Source: Spirochaetaceae bacterium (lineage in GTDB: Bacteria > Spirochaetota > Spirochaetia > Treponematales > Treponemataceae). From it: DNA of 58,490 nucleotides. Position 1 is the first letter of the stretch, and every line of letters starts with the position of its first letter. The position numbers and the translations under genes were made by a program. Location of the stretch: the NCBI GenBank assembly GCA_017618015.1, contig JAFZVC010000045.1:1-58490 (forward strand), read 5' to 3'. Below the pieces are notes generated by a model, which worked only from the letters and a program-made list of their open reading frames with translations, searched no databases and was not told where the DNA came from. Shown in pieces: positions 19,401 to 26,903 of this stretch.

Positions 19401-19791
19401 CTGTTCCTTTAGAAGGATTCATGTTCATAACAGCTTGGTAAAGCTCCTGCGTAACAGGATATCTTCCAATAACATAAGCACTTAATTCAACAGTTCTGCC
19501 TTTTATGAAAGCACCGCTCGTGCCTTCACCTTTTATCGTTGTTTTGGCAACATTAACAAGACTTGTCTTTTCAAAATTTCTGTATTCCCTTCCACCATCA
19601 ACAGGTATGGTGATATTATGGGTATTCCACTCTACTCCATAGCTTTCATACTCATCACCTGTTTTCGGACGCCATTCTTCATAATAATCATAGTCATCAT
19701 ATTCGGCGAATACAAAACCAACACATGCGAGCATCATTAAGACTAAAAGAACTTTTTTAGCCCCGCCTGCAAACAAATTGAATGTTTTCAT
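16408..19791 (-). CDS. secreted protein with three FGE-sulfatase (SUMF1-like) domains, copy A
   Basis: 1127 residues with a signal peptide (AKKVLLVLMMLACVGFVFA). Three formylglycine-generating-enzyme-like domains follow, each with YPVTQ(E/D)LY, a WR(L/V/I)PTEAEWE box, GNVYEWCLD and a terminal DVGFRLCRT. A beta-rich region of about 240 residues separates domains 2 and 3. The Cys pair that active FGEs use in their catalytic block is absent: the equivalent segment reads VQRGSS(N/K)GS, so these are probably binding or scaffold domains. Start: ATG 19791 after AAGGAG. It is a tandem paralogue of the gene at 20077-23457 and shares its signal peptide and promoter region. Function unknown; cell-surface or periplasmic location inferred. 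Confidence 0.85.
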   Translation of the reverse strand: MKTFNLFAGGAKKVLLVLMMLACVGFVFAEYDDYDYYEEWRPKTGDEYESYGVEWNTHNITIPVDGGREYRNFEKTSLVNVAKTTIKGEGTSGAFIKGRTVELSAYVIGRYPVTQELYQAVMNMNPSKGTDSTVTKGEKQNLRPVEQVDYYEIATFCNLLSKLHNLEPVYTINGTEITCDVTKSGWRLPTEAEWECAARGGDPSNTTAWNNYLAGARNEKDLLNYAWLKDNSNGNTHEVGLKKANALGLYDMIGNVYEWCLDVNGTISKGTFKDPTGAASGTDRVQRGSSNGSGTSITTQTRDKGDQSKYWNDVGFRLCRTYVNDYYYYDSRAAVTFGDFENIKIDGKNFNKTDFVGIKATSVTGLGAKGAFITGRTVNLNAFIIGKYPVTQDLYEAVVRKIPNAKYPTPSKGKSDTLTKGETQGLRPVESVDFVEVATFCNKLSELQGLQPVFTIKGDTVTADITKNGWRVPTEAEWEFAARGADPDNTSVWNGLYAGADGTSDLSKYAWTKDNSNNVTHEVGLKEPNSLGIYDLLGNVYEWCLDINEDITTGIATNPTGAKSGTARVQRGSSKGSESTVSVRTRDSGEQSKYWTDVGFRLCRTSNIASEIKDFFINVTQINGTDEPRSNNMWDYERGGENSEIVATGKLGTTSGNTLTIYVPVTITEPGYSVRIEASEEGVIKAPSIKNVINGNGDVGNYANIGNWEWDDCPYATEFFGWDFTDSEKFQYIFDDGSSKTYTVKVKPCSVATLDWDNYYAYTFWYRDIDPKYELKATDIVFPINDCGAVFEKLVKMDYDSEKGTFYALYVNVKKEGALQFAIEKKDGSVVAMASNYIDEILGYKWIDPIQPDYPFGDIVIDGKTYKKTGFVEIRGTSIYGEGDTGVFVNGRTVYLNPYMIGQYPVTQDLYEAVVRKIPNAKYPTPSKGKSDTLTAGETQGLRPVECVDFIEVATFCNKLSELQGLEPVFTINGNTVTADITKNGWRIPTEAEWEYAARGRTADDGTKDLFAGAKNAKDVVNYAWVKENSNGVTHEVGLKKSNARGIYDMLGNVYEWCLDLYSTIKVTDWEYVENPTGATTGTERVQRGSSKGSASSITTTTRDKGEQTKYWNDVGFRLCRTLDQYK

Positions 19792-19852
19792 CAAAAACTC
19801 CTTATTAAGATAGTTTGCAAAAAGTAATACAACACGATACGAATATAATTCA

Positions 19853-19880
19853 ATTGTATCTTAAAAGTCCAAAATATCAA
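19853..19880 (-). promoter_or_regulatory. promoter of FGE-like gene A
   Basis: Minus-strand TTGATA (19875-19880), 16-nt spacer, TACAAT (19853-19858). The same two boxes and spacer are conserved upstream of copy B (23521-23548), which supports function. Confidence 0.6.
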
Positions 19881-19955
19881 TAGGAATAAAGCCAAACAGG
19901 AAAATATAAATTTTTTTATTAAGATTGTGTTAAAAATATTAGATATTTTTAACCC

Positions 19956-19984
19956 TCGACAAAACATTTGCCTTATTGTAGGTT
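19956..19984 (+). promoter_or_regulatory. orphan plus-strand promoter, a duplicate of the ldhA promoter
   Basis: TCGACA (19956-19961), 17 nt, TAGGTT (19979-19984). It matches the ldhA promoter at 23624-23652 base for base except in a few places, but no gene follows on this strand; transcription would meet the hairpin at 20028-20066. Confidence 0.5.
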
Positions 19985-19990
19985 GAAGCT

Positions 19991-20066
19991 GCTCGGGACA
20001 TGCGGGTGTAACGCGATAGAAAAAGCCGAGTTTCGCGCCATGCTTAACCCGGCTTTTTGCTACCTA
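19991..20066 (+). ncRNA. predicted ~76-nt transcript from the orphan promoter (speculative)
   Basis: Follows from the orphan promoter and the downstream terminator hairpin. The first ~35 nt equal the ldhA leader (GGGACATGCGGGTGTAACGC), and the rest is the terminator stem of FGE-like gene B read from the other side. No ORF. Existence of the RNA is inferred only. Confidence 0.25.
20028..20066. terminator. bidirectional terminator between FGE-like genes
   Basis: AAAAAGCCG...GTT paired with AAC..CGGCTTTTT, with T runs on both strands. It lies 11 nt after the stop of the FGE-like gene at 20077-23457. Confidence 0.75.
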
Positions 20067-20076
20067 CGCTTCTTTG

Positions 20077-23000
20077 CTATTTCTCCCAATCATTATATGG
20101 AAGATTACGGCAAAGACGGATACCAAGATTGAAGTACTTCTTTTCTGGTGCCGCAGAATTGCGAGACATCAAGTTTACACTTGAAATAGAATCGCTCTTG
20201 CTACCGCCACGGTATACGCGGGCTGTTCCCGTTTCCGGTCCCACAGGATTTTCATAGTATCCTTTCTCCCTTGTAGCGTTCCAGTCAAGACACCACTCCA
20301 ACACATTTCCAAGTGCATCGTACATACCAATTGAATTAGGTTTCTTAAGTCCTACTTCATGTGTCTCGTTGTTACTGTTCTCTTTCATCCATACATAGTT
20401 TGCCAAAGCATCATCTGCGTCTTTTCCGCCTGCATAGATATTTTTCCATTCTTCTGAATATGGGAAACCTCCGCGAGCCGCGAATTCCCACTCTGCCTCT
20501 GTCGGAAGACGCCAGCCGTTCTTTGTACGATCGAACGTTACTTCATTACCATTGATTGTGAAGACAGGCTGCAATCCCTGCAATTCTGAAAGCTTGTTGC
20601 AGAATTTAGCCGCATCAATGTAAGTCACTCTTTCCACAGGGCGAAGTTCCTGTCTTTCGCCGGCTGTAAGAGAGCTTACAGTTCCATTGCTCGGGTTCGT
20701 GCCCATAACAGCCTGATACAATTCCTGCGTTACCTGGTACTGTCCTATCATAAAACTGCTGAGCGAGACCTCTCTTCCGTCAACGAACGCGCCTTTTGAA
20801 CCGCTGCCCGGGATGCGGTTGTAACCGGCGACAACTTCCACAAATCCGGTTTTTTCGTATGTCTTACCGTTAATCGTGATGCCGGAGAAATCAGGTGCAC
20901 TCTGGGTGAAATATCTGTTCTTATTGTATTCTATGTAGTATAAATCATCATCATAACCACAGCCTGTATAAAGAACTTTATAAGGTCTGTTGACCGAGAA
21001 AGAAACCTCTACGAATTCATCTGATTTATTGTAGTACAGAATATATTCAGCACCATTAGCGTCTTCGTATCCAGTTTTTATAAGCTTGTCAACTTTGTAG
21101 TCACCGCTTGCAGCCTGAACGATAATGTCAGAAGCAGTAAGTACGTACTTAGGATCCGGGTCCTTATACTGGAAGCGCACGCTGTACCAGTTATTATACC
21201 TTTCACCTGCAGCAACAGAAAGGTTGATAGCACCACATGTCTTTACTTTTGCAGTATATGTCTTGGAAGAACCATCCTCAAAAATAAGCTCGAATTTCTC
21301 TGAATTCTTCAGATTCCATATGAACCAACGGGACGAATACGGATTATCATAGTAATCCCAGCCATCCCAGAAAGCAGCTTCGCCATTACGTTCATAACCG
21401 CTCTCGTCATAAGACACTATTGAAGGAGCCTTTATCTTCCTCATGTTCATACCACTTATTACCATCGTTATACTATATTCAGGGATAGTAATATTTGCAG
21501 GCACATAAATTGTAAGGGTATCGCCAGATAAATCACAGGCTCCGTTACCATAAACTTCGCCATAGTCCGGACCGCCACGATAACCGTAAGGATCATCGTA
21601 AGCAAGAGGCACGTTTCTTCCAGAAATTCTTTCGATAGAGATAGGAATCTCGTCAAGTTCCTTAGCCATATTGCTTGTGCGGCAAAGACGGAATCCTACA
21701 TTAGAGAAGTAATCGCTCTGATTGCTAGATTCGCGAGTTCTAACTGTGGTAGCAGAAGAAGTACCATTGGCACCACCGCGCCGAACACGCTTCGTTCCTG
21801 TTGATGCGCCTGTCGGATTCTTAACGCTTCCAGTTGTTATCGTTTCGTTCAAGTCCAGACACCACTCGTAGACGTTTCCGAGCATATCGTAAAGACCAAG
21901 AGCATTTGGTTTCTTAAGTCCAACCTCGTGAGTAACTCCACCACTGTTGTCCTTAATCCATGCGTAGTTCAAAAGATCTGTTTTATCTTTCGCTCCGGTA
22001 TAAAGGTTGTTCCAAATTTCTAGATCATTAGGATTACCGCCACGCGCCGCAAATTCCCATTCAGCATCGGTCGGAACACGCCAACCATTCTTAGTTATAT
22101 CATAAGATATTGAATCACCTTTAATGGTGAAAACAGGCTCCAGTCCCTGAAGCTCCGAGAGTTGATTGCAGAAAGCCGCTACTTCGAAGAAGTCAACCTG
22201 CTCAACGGGGCGAAGTTTCTGAGTCTCGCCAGATGTAAGAGACTCTTCATCCCCATCGCTCGGATTCGTGTACTCTATACTAGGAGTTTTATATGAGATA
22301 ACCTTGTAAAGTTCCTGCGTAACAGGATACATACCAATAATGAAAGAATCCAACGTGACAGTTCTTCCGCTTATGAAAGCACCTTTGGAACCAAAACCAT
22401 TTACAGTAGCACCCTTAACACCTACAAAACCAGTTTTTTCCAAGTATGAATCATCAATGTGCATTTCATTTTCAAAAGAACCGAATCTAGGATTATAATT
22501 ATAATCGGTATCCCTATCGTATCCTTCTTTGTTCGTTCTGCAAAGGCGGAATCCTACATCGCTCCAGTATTTTGCCTGCTCACCAGAATCACGAGTCTGT
22601 ACGGTTATGGAAGTCTTTGAACCTTTTGAACTACTACGCTGAACACGCACCGTTCCAGAGACTGCTCCGGTAGGATCCGTAAAAGTTCCTGCCGTTAAGG
22701 AACCGTTCACATCAAGACACCACTCGTAGACATTTCCGAGCATGTCGTAAAGTCCAAGGGCATTAGGCTTCTTAAGACCAACTTCGTGCGTGTTGCCATC
22801 GCTGTTATCCTTAAGCCATGCATAGTTCAAAAGATCTTTCTCATCTTTTGCGCCAGCATAAACATTGTTCCATGCAGATGTATTAGATGGATTACCTCCG
22901 CGAGCCGCACATTCCCACTCGGCTTCCGTAGGGATACGCCAACCGTTCTTCGTTACGTCAACAGTTATATTTGTACCGTCAATAATAAACGCAGACTCAA

Positions 23001-23457
23001 GTCCGCTCATTCTTGAAAGCGCGTTACAGAACACCGCTATAGAATAAAAATCCACCTGCTCAACAGGCCGAAGATCCTGCTTCTCGCCTCTAGCAAGCGT
23101 ATCTTCCTGTCCTTTTGACGGAGACTCCTGCATCACTCCCTTATAAAGCCCTTGCGTAACAGGGTATTTACCGATGATGAAAGAACTTAGTTTTACTGTC
23201 CTGCCATTGGTAAACGCACCATTTGTTCCGCTACCTTTAATTGTCACTTCATCAACAACAACAAGCTCTGTTTTGTCGAAATAGGCAGAAGAGCGACCAC
23301 CGTCCACAGAGGCCCAAACCCGTCCGGTATTCCAGTCAGTACCTTCACCAAAGTATTTGGCACCAGTTTCTGCGAATACAAAACCAATACATGCGAGCAT
23401 CATTAAGACTAAAAGAACTTTTTTAGCCCCGCCTGCAAACAAACTGAATGTTTTCAT
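20077..23457 (-). CDS. secreted protein with three FGE-sulfatase (SUMF1-like) domains, copy B
   Basis: 1126 residues, same plan as copy A: signal peptide differing at two positions from that of copy A, FGE-like domains 1 and 2 ending in DVGFRLCRT and NVGFRLCRT, a beta-rich spacer (GDTLTIYVPANITIPEYS onward), and domain 3 ending NLGIRLCRN. Domain 2 has RRGGANGTSS and domain 3 YRGGSKSDS in place of the catalytic block, again without the Cys pair. Start ATG 23457 after GGAG. About 180 bp upstream is shared with copy A, so gene, signal peptide and promoter were duplicated together. Role unknown; similar domains serve as ligand-binding scaffolds in treponeme surface proteins. Confidence 0.85.
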   Translation of the reverse strand: MKTFSLFAGGAKKVLLVLMMLACIGFVFAETGAKYFGEGTDWNTGRVWASVDGGRSSAYFDKTELVVVDEVTIKGSGTNGAFTNGRTVKLSSFIIGKYPVTQGLYKGVMQESPSKGQEDTLARGEKQDLRPVEQVDFYSIAVFCNALSRMSGLESAFIIDGTNITVDVTKNGWRIPTEAEWECAARGGNPSNTSAWNNVYAGAKDEKDLLNYAWLKDNSDGNTHEVGLKKPNALGLYDMLGNVYEWCLDVNGSLTAGTFTDPTGAVSGTVRVQRSSSKGSKTSITVQTRDSGEQAKYWSDVGFRLCRTNKEGYDRDTDYNYNPRFGSFENEMHIDDSYLEKTGFVGVKGATVNGFGSKGAFISGRTVTLDSFIIGMYPVTQELYKVISYKTPSIEYTNPSDGDEESLTSGETQKLRPVEQVDFFEVAAFCNQLSELQGLEPVFTIKGDSISYDITKNGWRVPTDAEWEFAARGGNPNDLEIWNNLYTGAKDKTDLLNYAWIKDNSGGVTHEVGLKKPNALGLYDMLGNVYEWCLDLNETITTGSVKNPTGASTGTKRVRRGGANGTSSATTVRTRESSNQSDYFSNVGFRLCRTSNMAKELDEIPISIERISGRNVPLAYDDPYGYRGGPDYGEVYGNGACDLSGDTLTIYVPANITIPEYSITMVISGMNMRKIKAPSIVSYDESGYERNGEAAFWDGWDYYDNPYSSRWFIWNLKNSEKFELIFEDGSSKTYTAKVKTCGAINLSVAAGERYNNWYSVRFQYKDPDPKYVLTASDIIVQAASGDYKVDKLIKTGYEDANGAEYILYYNKSDEFVEVSFSVNRPYKVLYTGCGYDDDLYYIEYNKNRYFTQSAPDFSGITINGKTYEKTGFVEVVAGYNRIPGSGSKGAFVDGREVSLSSFMIGQYQVTQELYQAVMGTNPSNGTVSSLTAGERQELRPVERVTYIDAAKFCNKLSELQGLQPVFTINGNEVTFDRTKNGWRLPTEAEWEFAARGGFPYSEEWKNIYAGGKDADDALANYVWMKENSNNETHEVGLKKPNSIGMYDALGNVLEWCLDWNATREKGYYENPVGPETGTARVYRGGSKSDSISSVNLMSRNSAAPEKKYFNLGIRLCRNLPYNDWEK

Positions 23458-23520
23458 CTACAACTCCTTATAAAAGAATTTACCAAAGTCATACTACACG
23501 ATACGAACATGTATAATTCA

Positions 23521-23548
23521 ATTGTAGCTTGAAAGTCCAAAATATCAA
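23521..23548 (-). promoter_or_regulatory. promoter of FGE-like gene B
   Basis: Minus-strand TTGATA (23543-23548), 16-nt spacer, TACAAT (23521-23526), conserved with copy A. Confidence 0.6.
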
Positions 23549-23623
23549 TAGGAATAAAGCCAAACAGGAAAATATATTTTTTTTTATTAAGATTGTGTTA
23601 AGAATATTAGATATTTTTAACCC

Positions 23624-23652
23624 TCGACAAAACATTTCCCTTATTGTAGATT
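23624..23652 (+). promoter_or_regulatory. promoter of ldhA
   Basis: TCGACA (23624-23629), 17-nt spacer, TAGATT (23647-23652); the start codon follows 45 nt later after a GGAGG ribosome site. Confidence 0.6.
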
Positions 23653-23696
23653 GAAGCTACTCGGGACATGCGGGTGTAACGCGAAACGGAGGTTTT

Positions 23697-24752
23697 ATGA
23701 GATTCGCCTTTTTTGACACAAAAGATTACGATAAAGCTTCTTTTGAGAAAACGAACAGCGATATAGAGTTCAAATTTCTTGAGCCACGCCTTACAGAAGA
23801 CACGGTGGAACTGGCAGCCGGCTGTGACGGAATCTGTGTTTTCGTGAACGATGTCGTGAACAAAAATGTGATAGACAGGCTTTTCGGAATGGGCGTCCGG
23901 ATGGTCGCGCTCCGCTGCGCCGGCTACAACAACGTTGATATAGAATACTGCCGCAACAAACTTCATGTATTCCACGTTCCGGCATATTCGCCTTATGCTG
24001 TCGCAGAGCATGCAATGGCAATGCTTCTTACGTCTGTGCGCCGCATTCACAAGGCATACAACCGCACGCGCGACTTCAACTTTTCGCTTAAAGGTCTTAC
24101 TGGTTTTGATTTGCACGGGAAAACCGTCGGTGTCGTTGGGACGGGCAAAATCGGACGGATTTTCATAAATATCTGCAAAGGGTTTGGCATGAAAGTACTT
24201 GCCTACGACAAATTTCCCGCACAAGAAATTGTCACGGAGGGCGACGAGAACGGCTTTGGCAGCGTGCGCTGCACCGATTTGGTAACTTTATTCAGTGAAA
24301 GCGATATTATCTCGCTTCATTGTCCGCTCACACCGGAAACGCATCATCTTGTAAATGCCGATTCCATTGCGAAAATGAAAAAAGGCGTTGTGATAGTGAA
24401 TACGTCGCGCGGCGCGCTCATTGACGCGGAAGCACTTTTAGACGGGATAAAAGGACGCAAGGTTGGCGCAGCTTGTCTTGATGTATACGAGGAAGAAGCC
24501 GACATTTTCTTTCAGGATTTTTCCGGTCACATCGTCTCGGACGACACGATAGCGCGCCTTATCACAATGCCGAATGTGCTCGTAACGTCGCATCAAGCCT
24601 TTTTGACAGAAGAAGCACTCGCAAACATAGCGGACACAACTGTCGCGAACATCAAGTTTTTCGCGGAGAACGGCTGGTGCGAGAACGAGCTTTGCTATAG
24701 GTGCGGGAACATCGAAAAATGCAAGAAAGAGCGACAACAAAAGTGCTTCTAG
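23697..24752 (+). CDS. ldhA: D-lactate dehydrogenase (D-isomer-specific 2-hydroxyacid dehydrogenase)
   Basis: NAD-dependent reduction of pyruvate to D-lactate, a fermentation end step. The 351 residues show the Rossmann motif VGVVGTGKIGR (about 143-153), the substrate Arg in VALRCAGYNNVD, HCPLTPETHH, and the Glu/His active-site region (ITSHQAFLTEEAL-type near the C-terminus). The last 25 residues carry five Cys (CENELCYRCGNIEKCKK...KCF), reminiscent of a small metal site; the usual tail in relatives is shorter. GGAGG 6 nt before the ATG fixes the start. It lies beside the FGE duplication and upstream of oxygen-defence genes. Confidence 0.92.
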   Translation: MRFAFFDTKDYDKASFEKTNSDIEFKFLEPRLTEDTVELAAGCDGICVFVNDVVNKNVIDRLFGMGVRMVALRCAGYNNVDIEYCRNKLHVFHVPAYSPYAVAEHAMAMLLTSVRRIHKAYNRTRDFNFSLKGLTGFDLHGKTVGVVGTGKIGRIFINICKGFGMKVLAYDKFPAQEIVTEGDENGFGSVRCTDLVTLFSESDIISLHCPLTPETHHLVNADSIAKMKKGVVIVNTSRGALIDAEALLDGIKGRKVGAACLDVYEEEADIFFQDFSGHIVSDDTIARLITMPNVLVTSHQAFLTEEALANIADTTVANIKFFAENGWCENELCYRCGNIEKCKKERQQKCF

Positions 24753-24789
24753 GTTTGCCCTTCTAGTTTTACCGTCGCACAAAAAACAC

Positions 24790-24818
24790 GAGACAATAAG
24801 GATTTTATAGAGTAGAAT
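24790..24818 (+). promoter_or_regulatory. promoter of the flavodiiron protein-rubrerythrin operon
   Basis: GAGACA (24790-24795), 17-nt spacer, TAGAAT (24813-24818), predicted start near 24825 and a leader of about 50 nt. Confidence 0.55.
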
Positions 24819-24876
24819 ATACAAAAACGAAGCATTTAACACTCGGCGCGACCGCCGGGGAAAAAGGAATATAAAG

Positions 24877-26133
24877 ATGAAAATTACAGATGATATTTTA
24901 TACGTTGGCGTAAACGATACAAAAATCGATTTATTCGAGGGACAATACCCCGTTCCAAACGGCATTTCATATAACTCCTATGTGATTATGGACGAGAAAA
25001 TCGCCGTTATGGACAGCGTTGACGGCGCGTTCGGCGAAGAATGGCTTTCAAACATTGCCAAAGCACTTGGCGGGCGCACCCCGGACTATCTTATTGTGCA
25101 ACACATGGAGATGGATCATTCCGCGTGCATAGCGCAGTTTACGGCGGCGTACCCAAAAGCGACGCTTGTTGCTTCGAAGCTTGCTTTCGTAATAATGAAG
25201 AATCTTTTCGGCACCGACTATGCCGACAGGCAGATTGTAATTTCTGAAGGCAGCACGCTGAGCCTTGGAAAGCACACGCTCCGGTTCATCGCCGCGCCGA
25301 ATGTACACTGGCCGGAAGTTATGTTCACATACGACGAGACGACAAAAACGCTGTTTTCAGCAGACGCATTCGGAACGTTCGGCGCACTCGACGCGACTGG
25401 CGCGGTAAACTCTGCTTTGGGCGCGACAGGTTCGGCTTTTGGCGCCCCCGCACCATGCGCGAGTCCAGTTTCGTGCGCCGCCTGCGACCCCGCGTTCGGG
25501 TACGCCGCCTGGCCGGATGAGGCACGCCGCTACTACATCGGGATAGTCGGCAAATTCGGCGAGCCTGTGCAGGCTGTCTTGAAAAAGGCCGCCGCCCTGG
25601 ACATACAACGGATTTGCCCGCTTCACGGCCCCGTACTTACGGAAAACCTTAATGACTATATTTCGCTTTACAACACATGGTCGTCTTATGAACCGGAAGC
25701 AGACGACATTTTCATCGCATTTACGTCAGTTTACGGAAACACAAAAAGGGCGGCGGAGAAACTTGCGTCTCTTCTTAGGGAACGAGGAGCGACCGTCAGA
25801 ATAGCAGACCTTGCCCGCACCGACATGACTCATTGCGTCGCAGAGGCTTTCCGCTGCAAAAAGCTCGTGCTCGTCACAACGACATACTGCAACGGCATCT
25901 TCCCGCCAATGCACACTTTCATAAACAACCTTACGGAGCGCAATTTCCAGAACAGAACGGTCGCGCTCGTAGAGAACGGAAGCTGGAACCCGGCAGCAAA
26001 CAAAACGATGGCGGCTATGTTAGAAAGCTGCAAAAACTTGACGTTCGTAGAGCCGAAAGTTACGATTCGCACCGCGCTGAACGATGCGTCATCGGCACAG
26101 CTTTCCGCATTGGCAGAGGCTATAATTAAGTAG
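24877..26133 (+). CDS. fprA: flavodiiron protein (FprA-type, O2/NO reductase)
   Basis: Reduces oxygen to water or NO to N2O in the cytoplasm of anaerobes. The N-terminal beta-lactamase-like domain has the diiron ligands HMEMDH (about residues 79-84), PNVHWPEVM, the Asp in SADAFG and the His in LHGP; the C-terminal flavodoxin domain has the FMN loop VYGNTKRAAEKL. 418 residues, with an insert of about 40 residues rich in Ala/Gly/Cys (roughly 170-210, ending at EARRYY) at a place where homologues have a short loop. Start by AAGGAA upstream of ATG 24877. Rubrerythrin follows 39 bp later, so they form one stress operon. Confidence 0.93.
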   Translation: MKITDDILYVGVNDTKIDLFEGQYPVPNGISYNSYVIMDEKIAVMDSVDGAFGEEWLSNIAKALGGRTPDYLIVQHMEMDHSACIAQFTAAYPKATLVASKLAFVIMKNLFGTDYADRQIVISEGSTLSLGKHTLRFIAAPNVHWPEVMFTYDETTKTLFSADAFGTFGALDATGAVNSALGATGSAFGAPAPCASPVSCAACDPAFGYAAWPDEARRYYIGIVGKFGEPVQAVLKKAAALDIQRICPLHGPVLTENLNDYISLYNTWSSYEPEADDIFIAFTSVYGNTKRAAEKLASLLRERGATVRIADLARTDMTHCVAEAFRCKKLVLVTTTYCNGIFPPMHTFINNLTERNFQNRTVALVENGSWNPAANKTMAAMLESCKNLTFVEPKVTIRTALNDASSAQLSALAEAIIK

Positions 26134-26172
26134 GTAAGCGCAATCAACATGCGCATAATAAGGAGGAATAAA

Positions 26173-26709
26173 ATGGGAAAGTATGAAGGAACCCAGACAG
26201 AAAAGAACCTGTGGGCTGCTTTTGCAGGTGAGAGTCAGGCTAGAAACAAGTACACGTACTTTGCATCAACAGCAAAAAAAGAAGGCTACGAGCAGATAGC
26301 CGCCATCTTTGAGGCAACAGCAAACAACGAGAAAGAACATGCAAAGATGTGGTTCAAAGAGCTTTCAGGAATCGGTAAGACAGCAGACAACTTAAAGGCA
26401 GCCGCTGACGGCGAGAACTTTGAGTGGACAGATATGTACGAAGGCTTCGCAAAGACAGCAGAGGAAGAAGGCTTCCCAGAGCTCGCGAAGAAATTCCGCG
26501 GTGTTGCAGCCATTGAAAAACACCACGAAGAAAGATACCGCGCGCTTCTTAAGAACGTTGAGACAGCCGCTGTATTCGAGAAGAGCGAAGTTAAGATTTG
26601 GGAATGCCGCAACTGCGGTCATATCGTAATCGGAACAAAAGCTCCGGAAGTTTGCCCAGTTTGTGCACATCCGCAGGCTTATTTCGAAGTCAGCGCGAAC
26701 AACTACTAA
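26173..26709 (+). CDS. rbr: rubrerythrin
   Basis: Peroxide-reducing diiron protein, 178 residues. The N-terminal ferritin-like four-helix bundle contains the diiron Glu/His ligands ([29 protein letters not shown]); the C-terminal rubredoxin domain has CRNC and CPVC spaced as usual. The frame opens at 26149, but GGAGG lies 7 nt before the ATG at 26173, giving the standard [20 protein letters not shown] start. It is downstream of the flavodiiron gene, making a combined O2/peroxide detoxification unit. Confidence 0.96.
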   Translation: MGKYEGTQTEKNLWAAFAGESQARNKYTYFASTAKKEGYEQIAAIFEATANNEKEHAKMWFKELSGIGKTADNLKAAADGENFEWTDMYEGFAKTAEEEGFPELAKKFRGVAAIEKHHEERYRALLKNVETAAVFEKSEVKIWECRNCGHIVIGTKAPEVCPVCAHPQAYFEVSANNY

Positions 26710-26735
26710 ACCGAACGGAATAATTTTTTTATCTA

Positions 26736-26831
26736 AACAGCTGCTCTCGCCGGATTTTGCTCCGGGAAACGGCTTCCGCACTTCGTTTGTGCAGATGTTT
26801 CCCGTATCAAAACTCCGGCTACGCAGCTGTT
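26736..26831. repeat. 96-bp nested inverted repeat after rubrerythrin
   Basis: AACAGCTGC pairs with GCAGCTGTT, then CCGGA with TCCGG and GGGAAAC with GTTTCCC around an inner GCAC..GTGC-type loop. It sits between two convergent genes (rubrerythrin and the chemoreceptor) and would serve as a bidirectional 3'-end structure. The rest of 26710-26903 shows no gene. Confidence 0.65.
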
Positions 26832-26903
26832 TATACAAAGCATACAATTTTCAACATTCGTTATAGTATATCAACGTTGAAAAAAGCCTGCTTTAGACAG
26901 AGA

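Noticed and set aside
24438..24965. 175-codon minus-strand frame across ldhA and the flavodiiron gene start
   Set aside because: Runs antisense through two well-supported genes and a promoter; no ribosome site.
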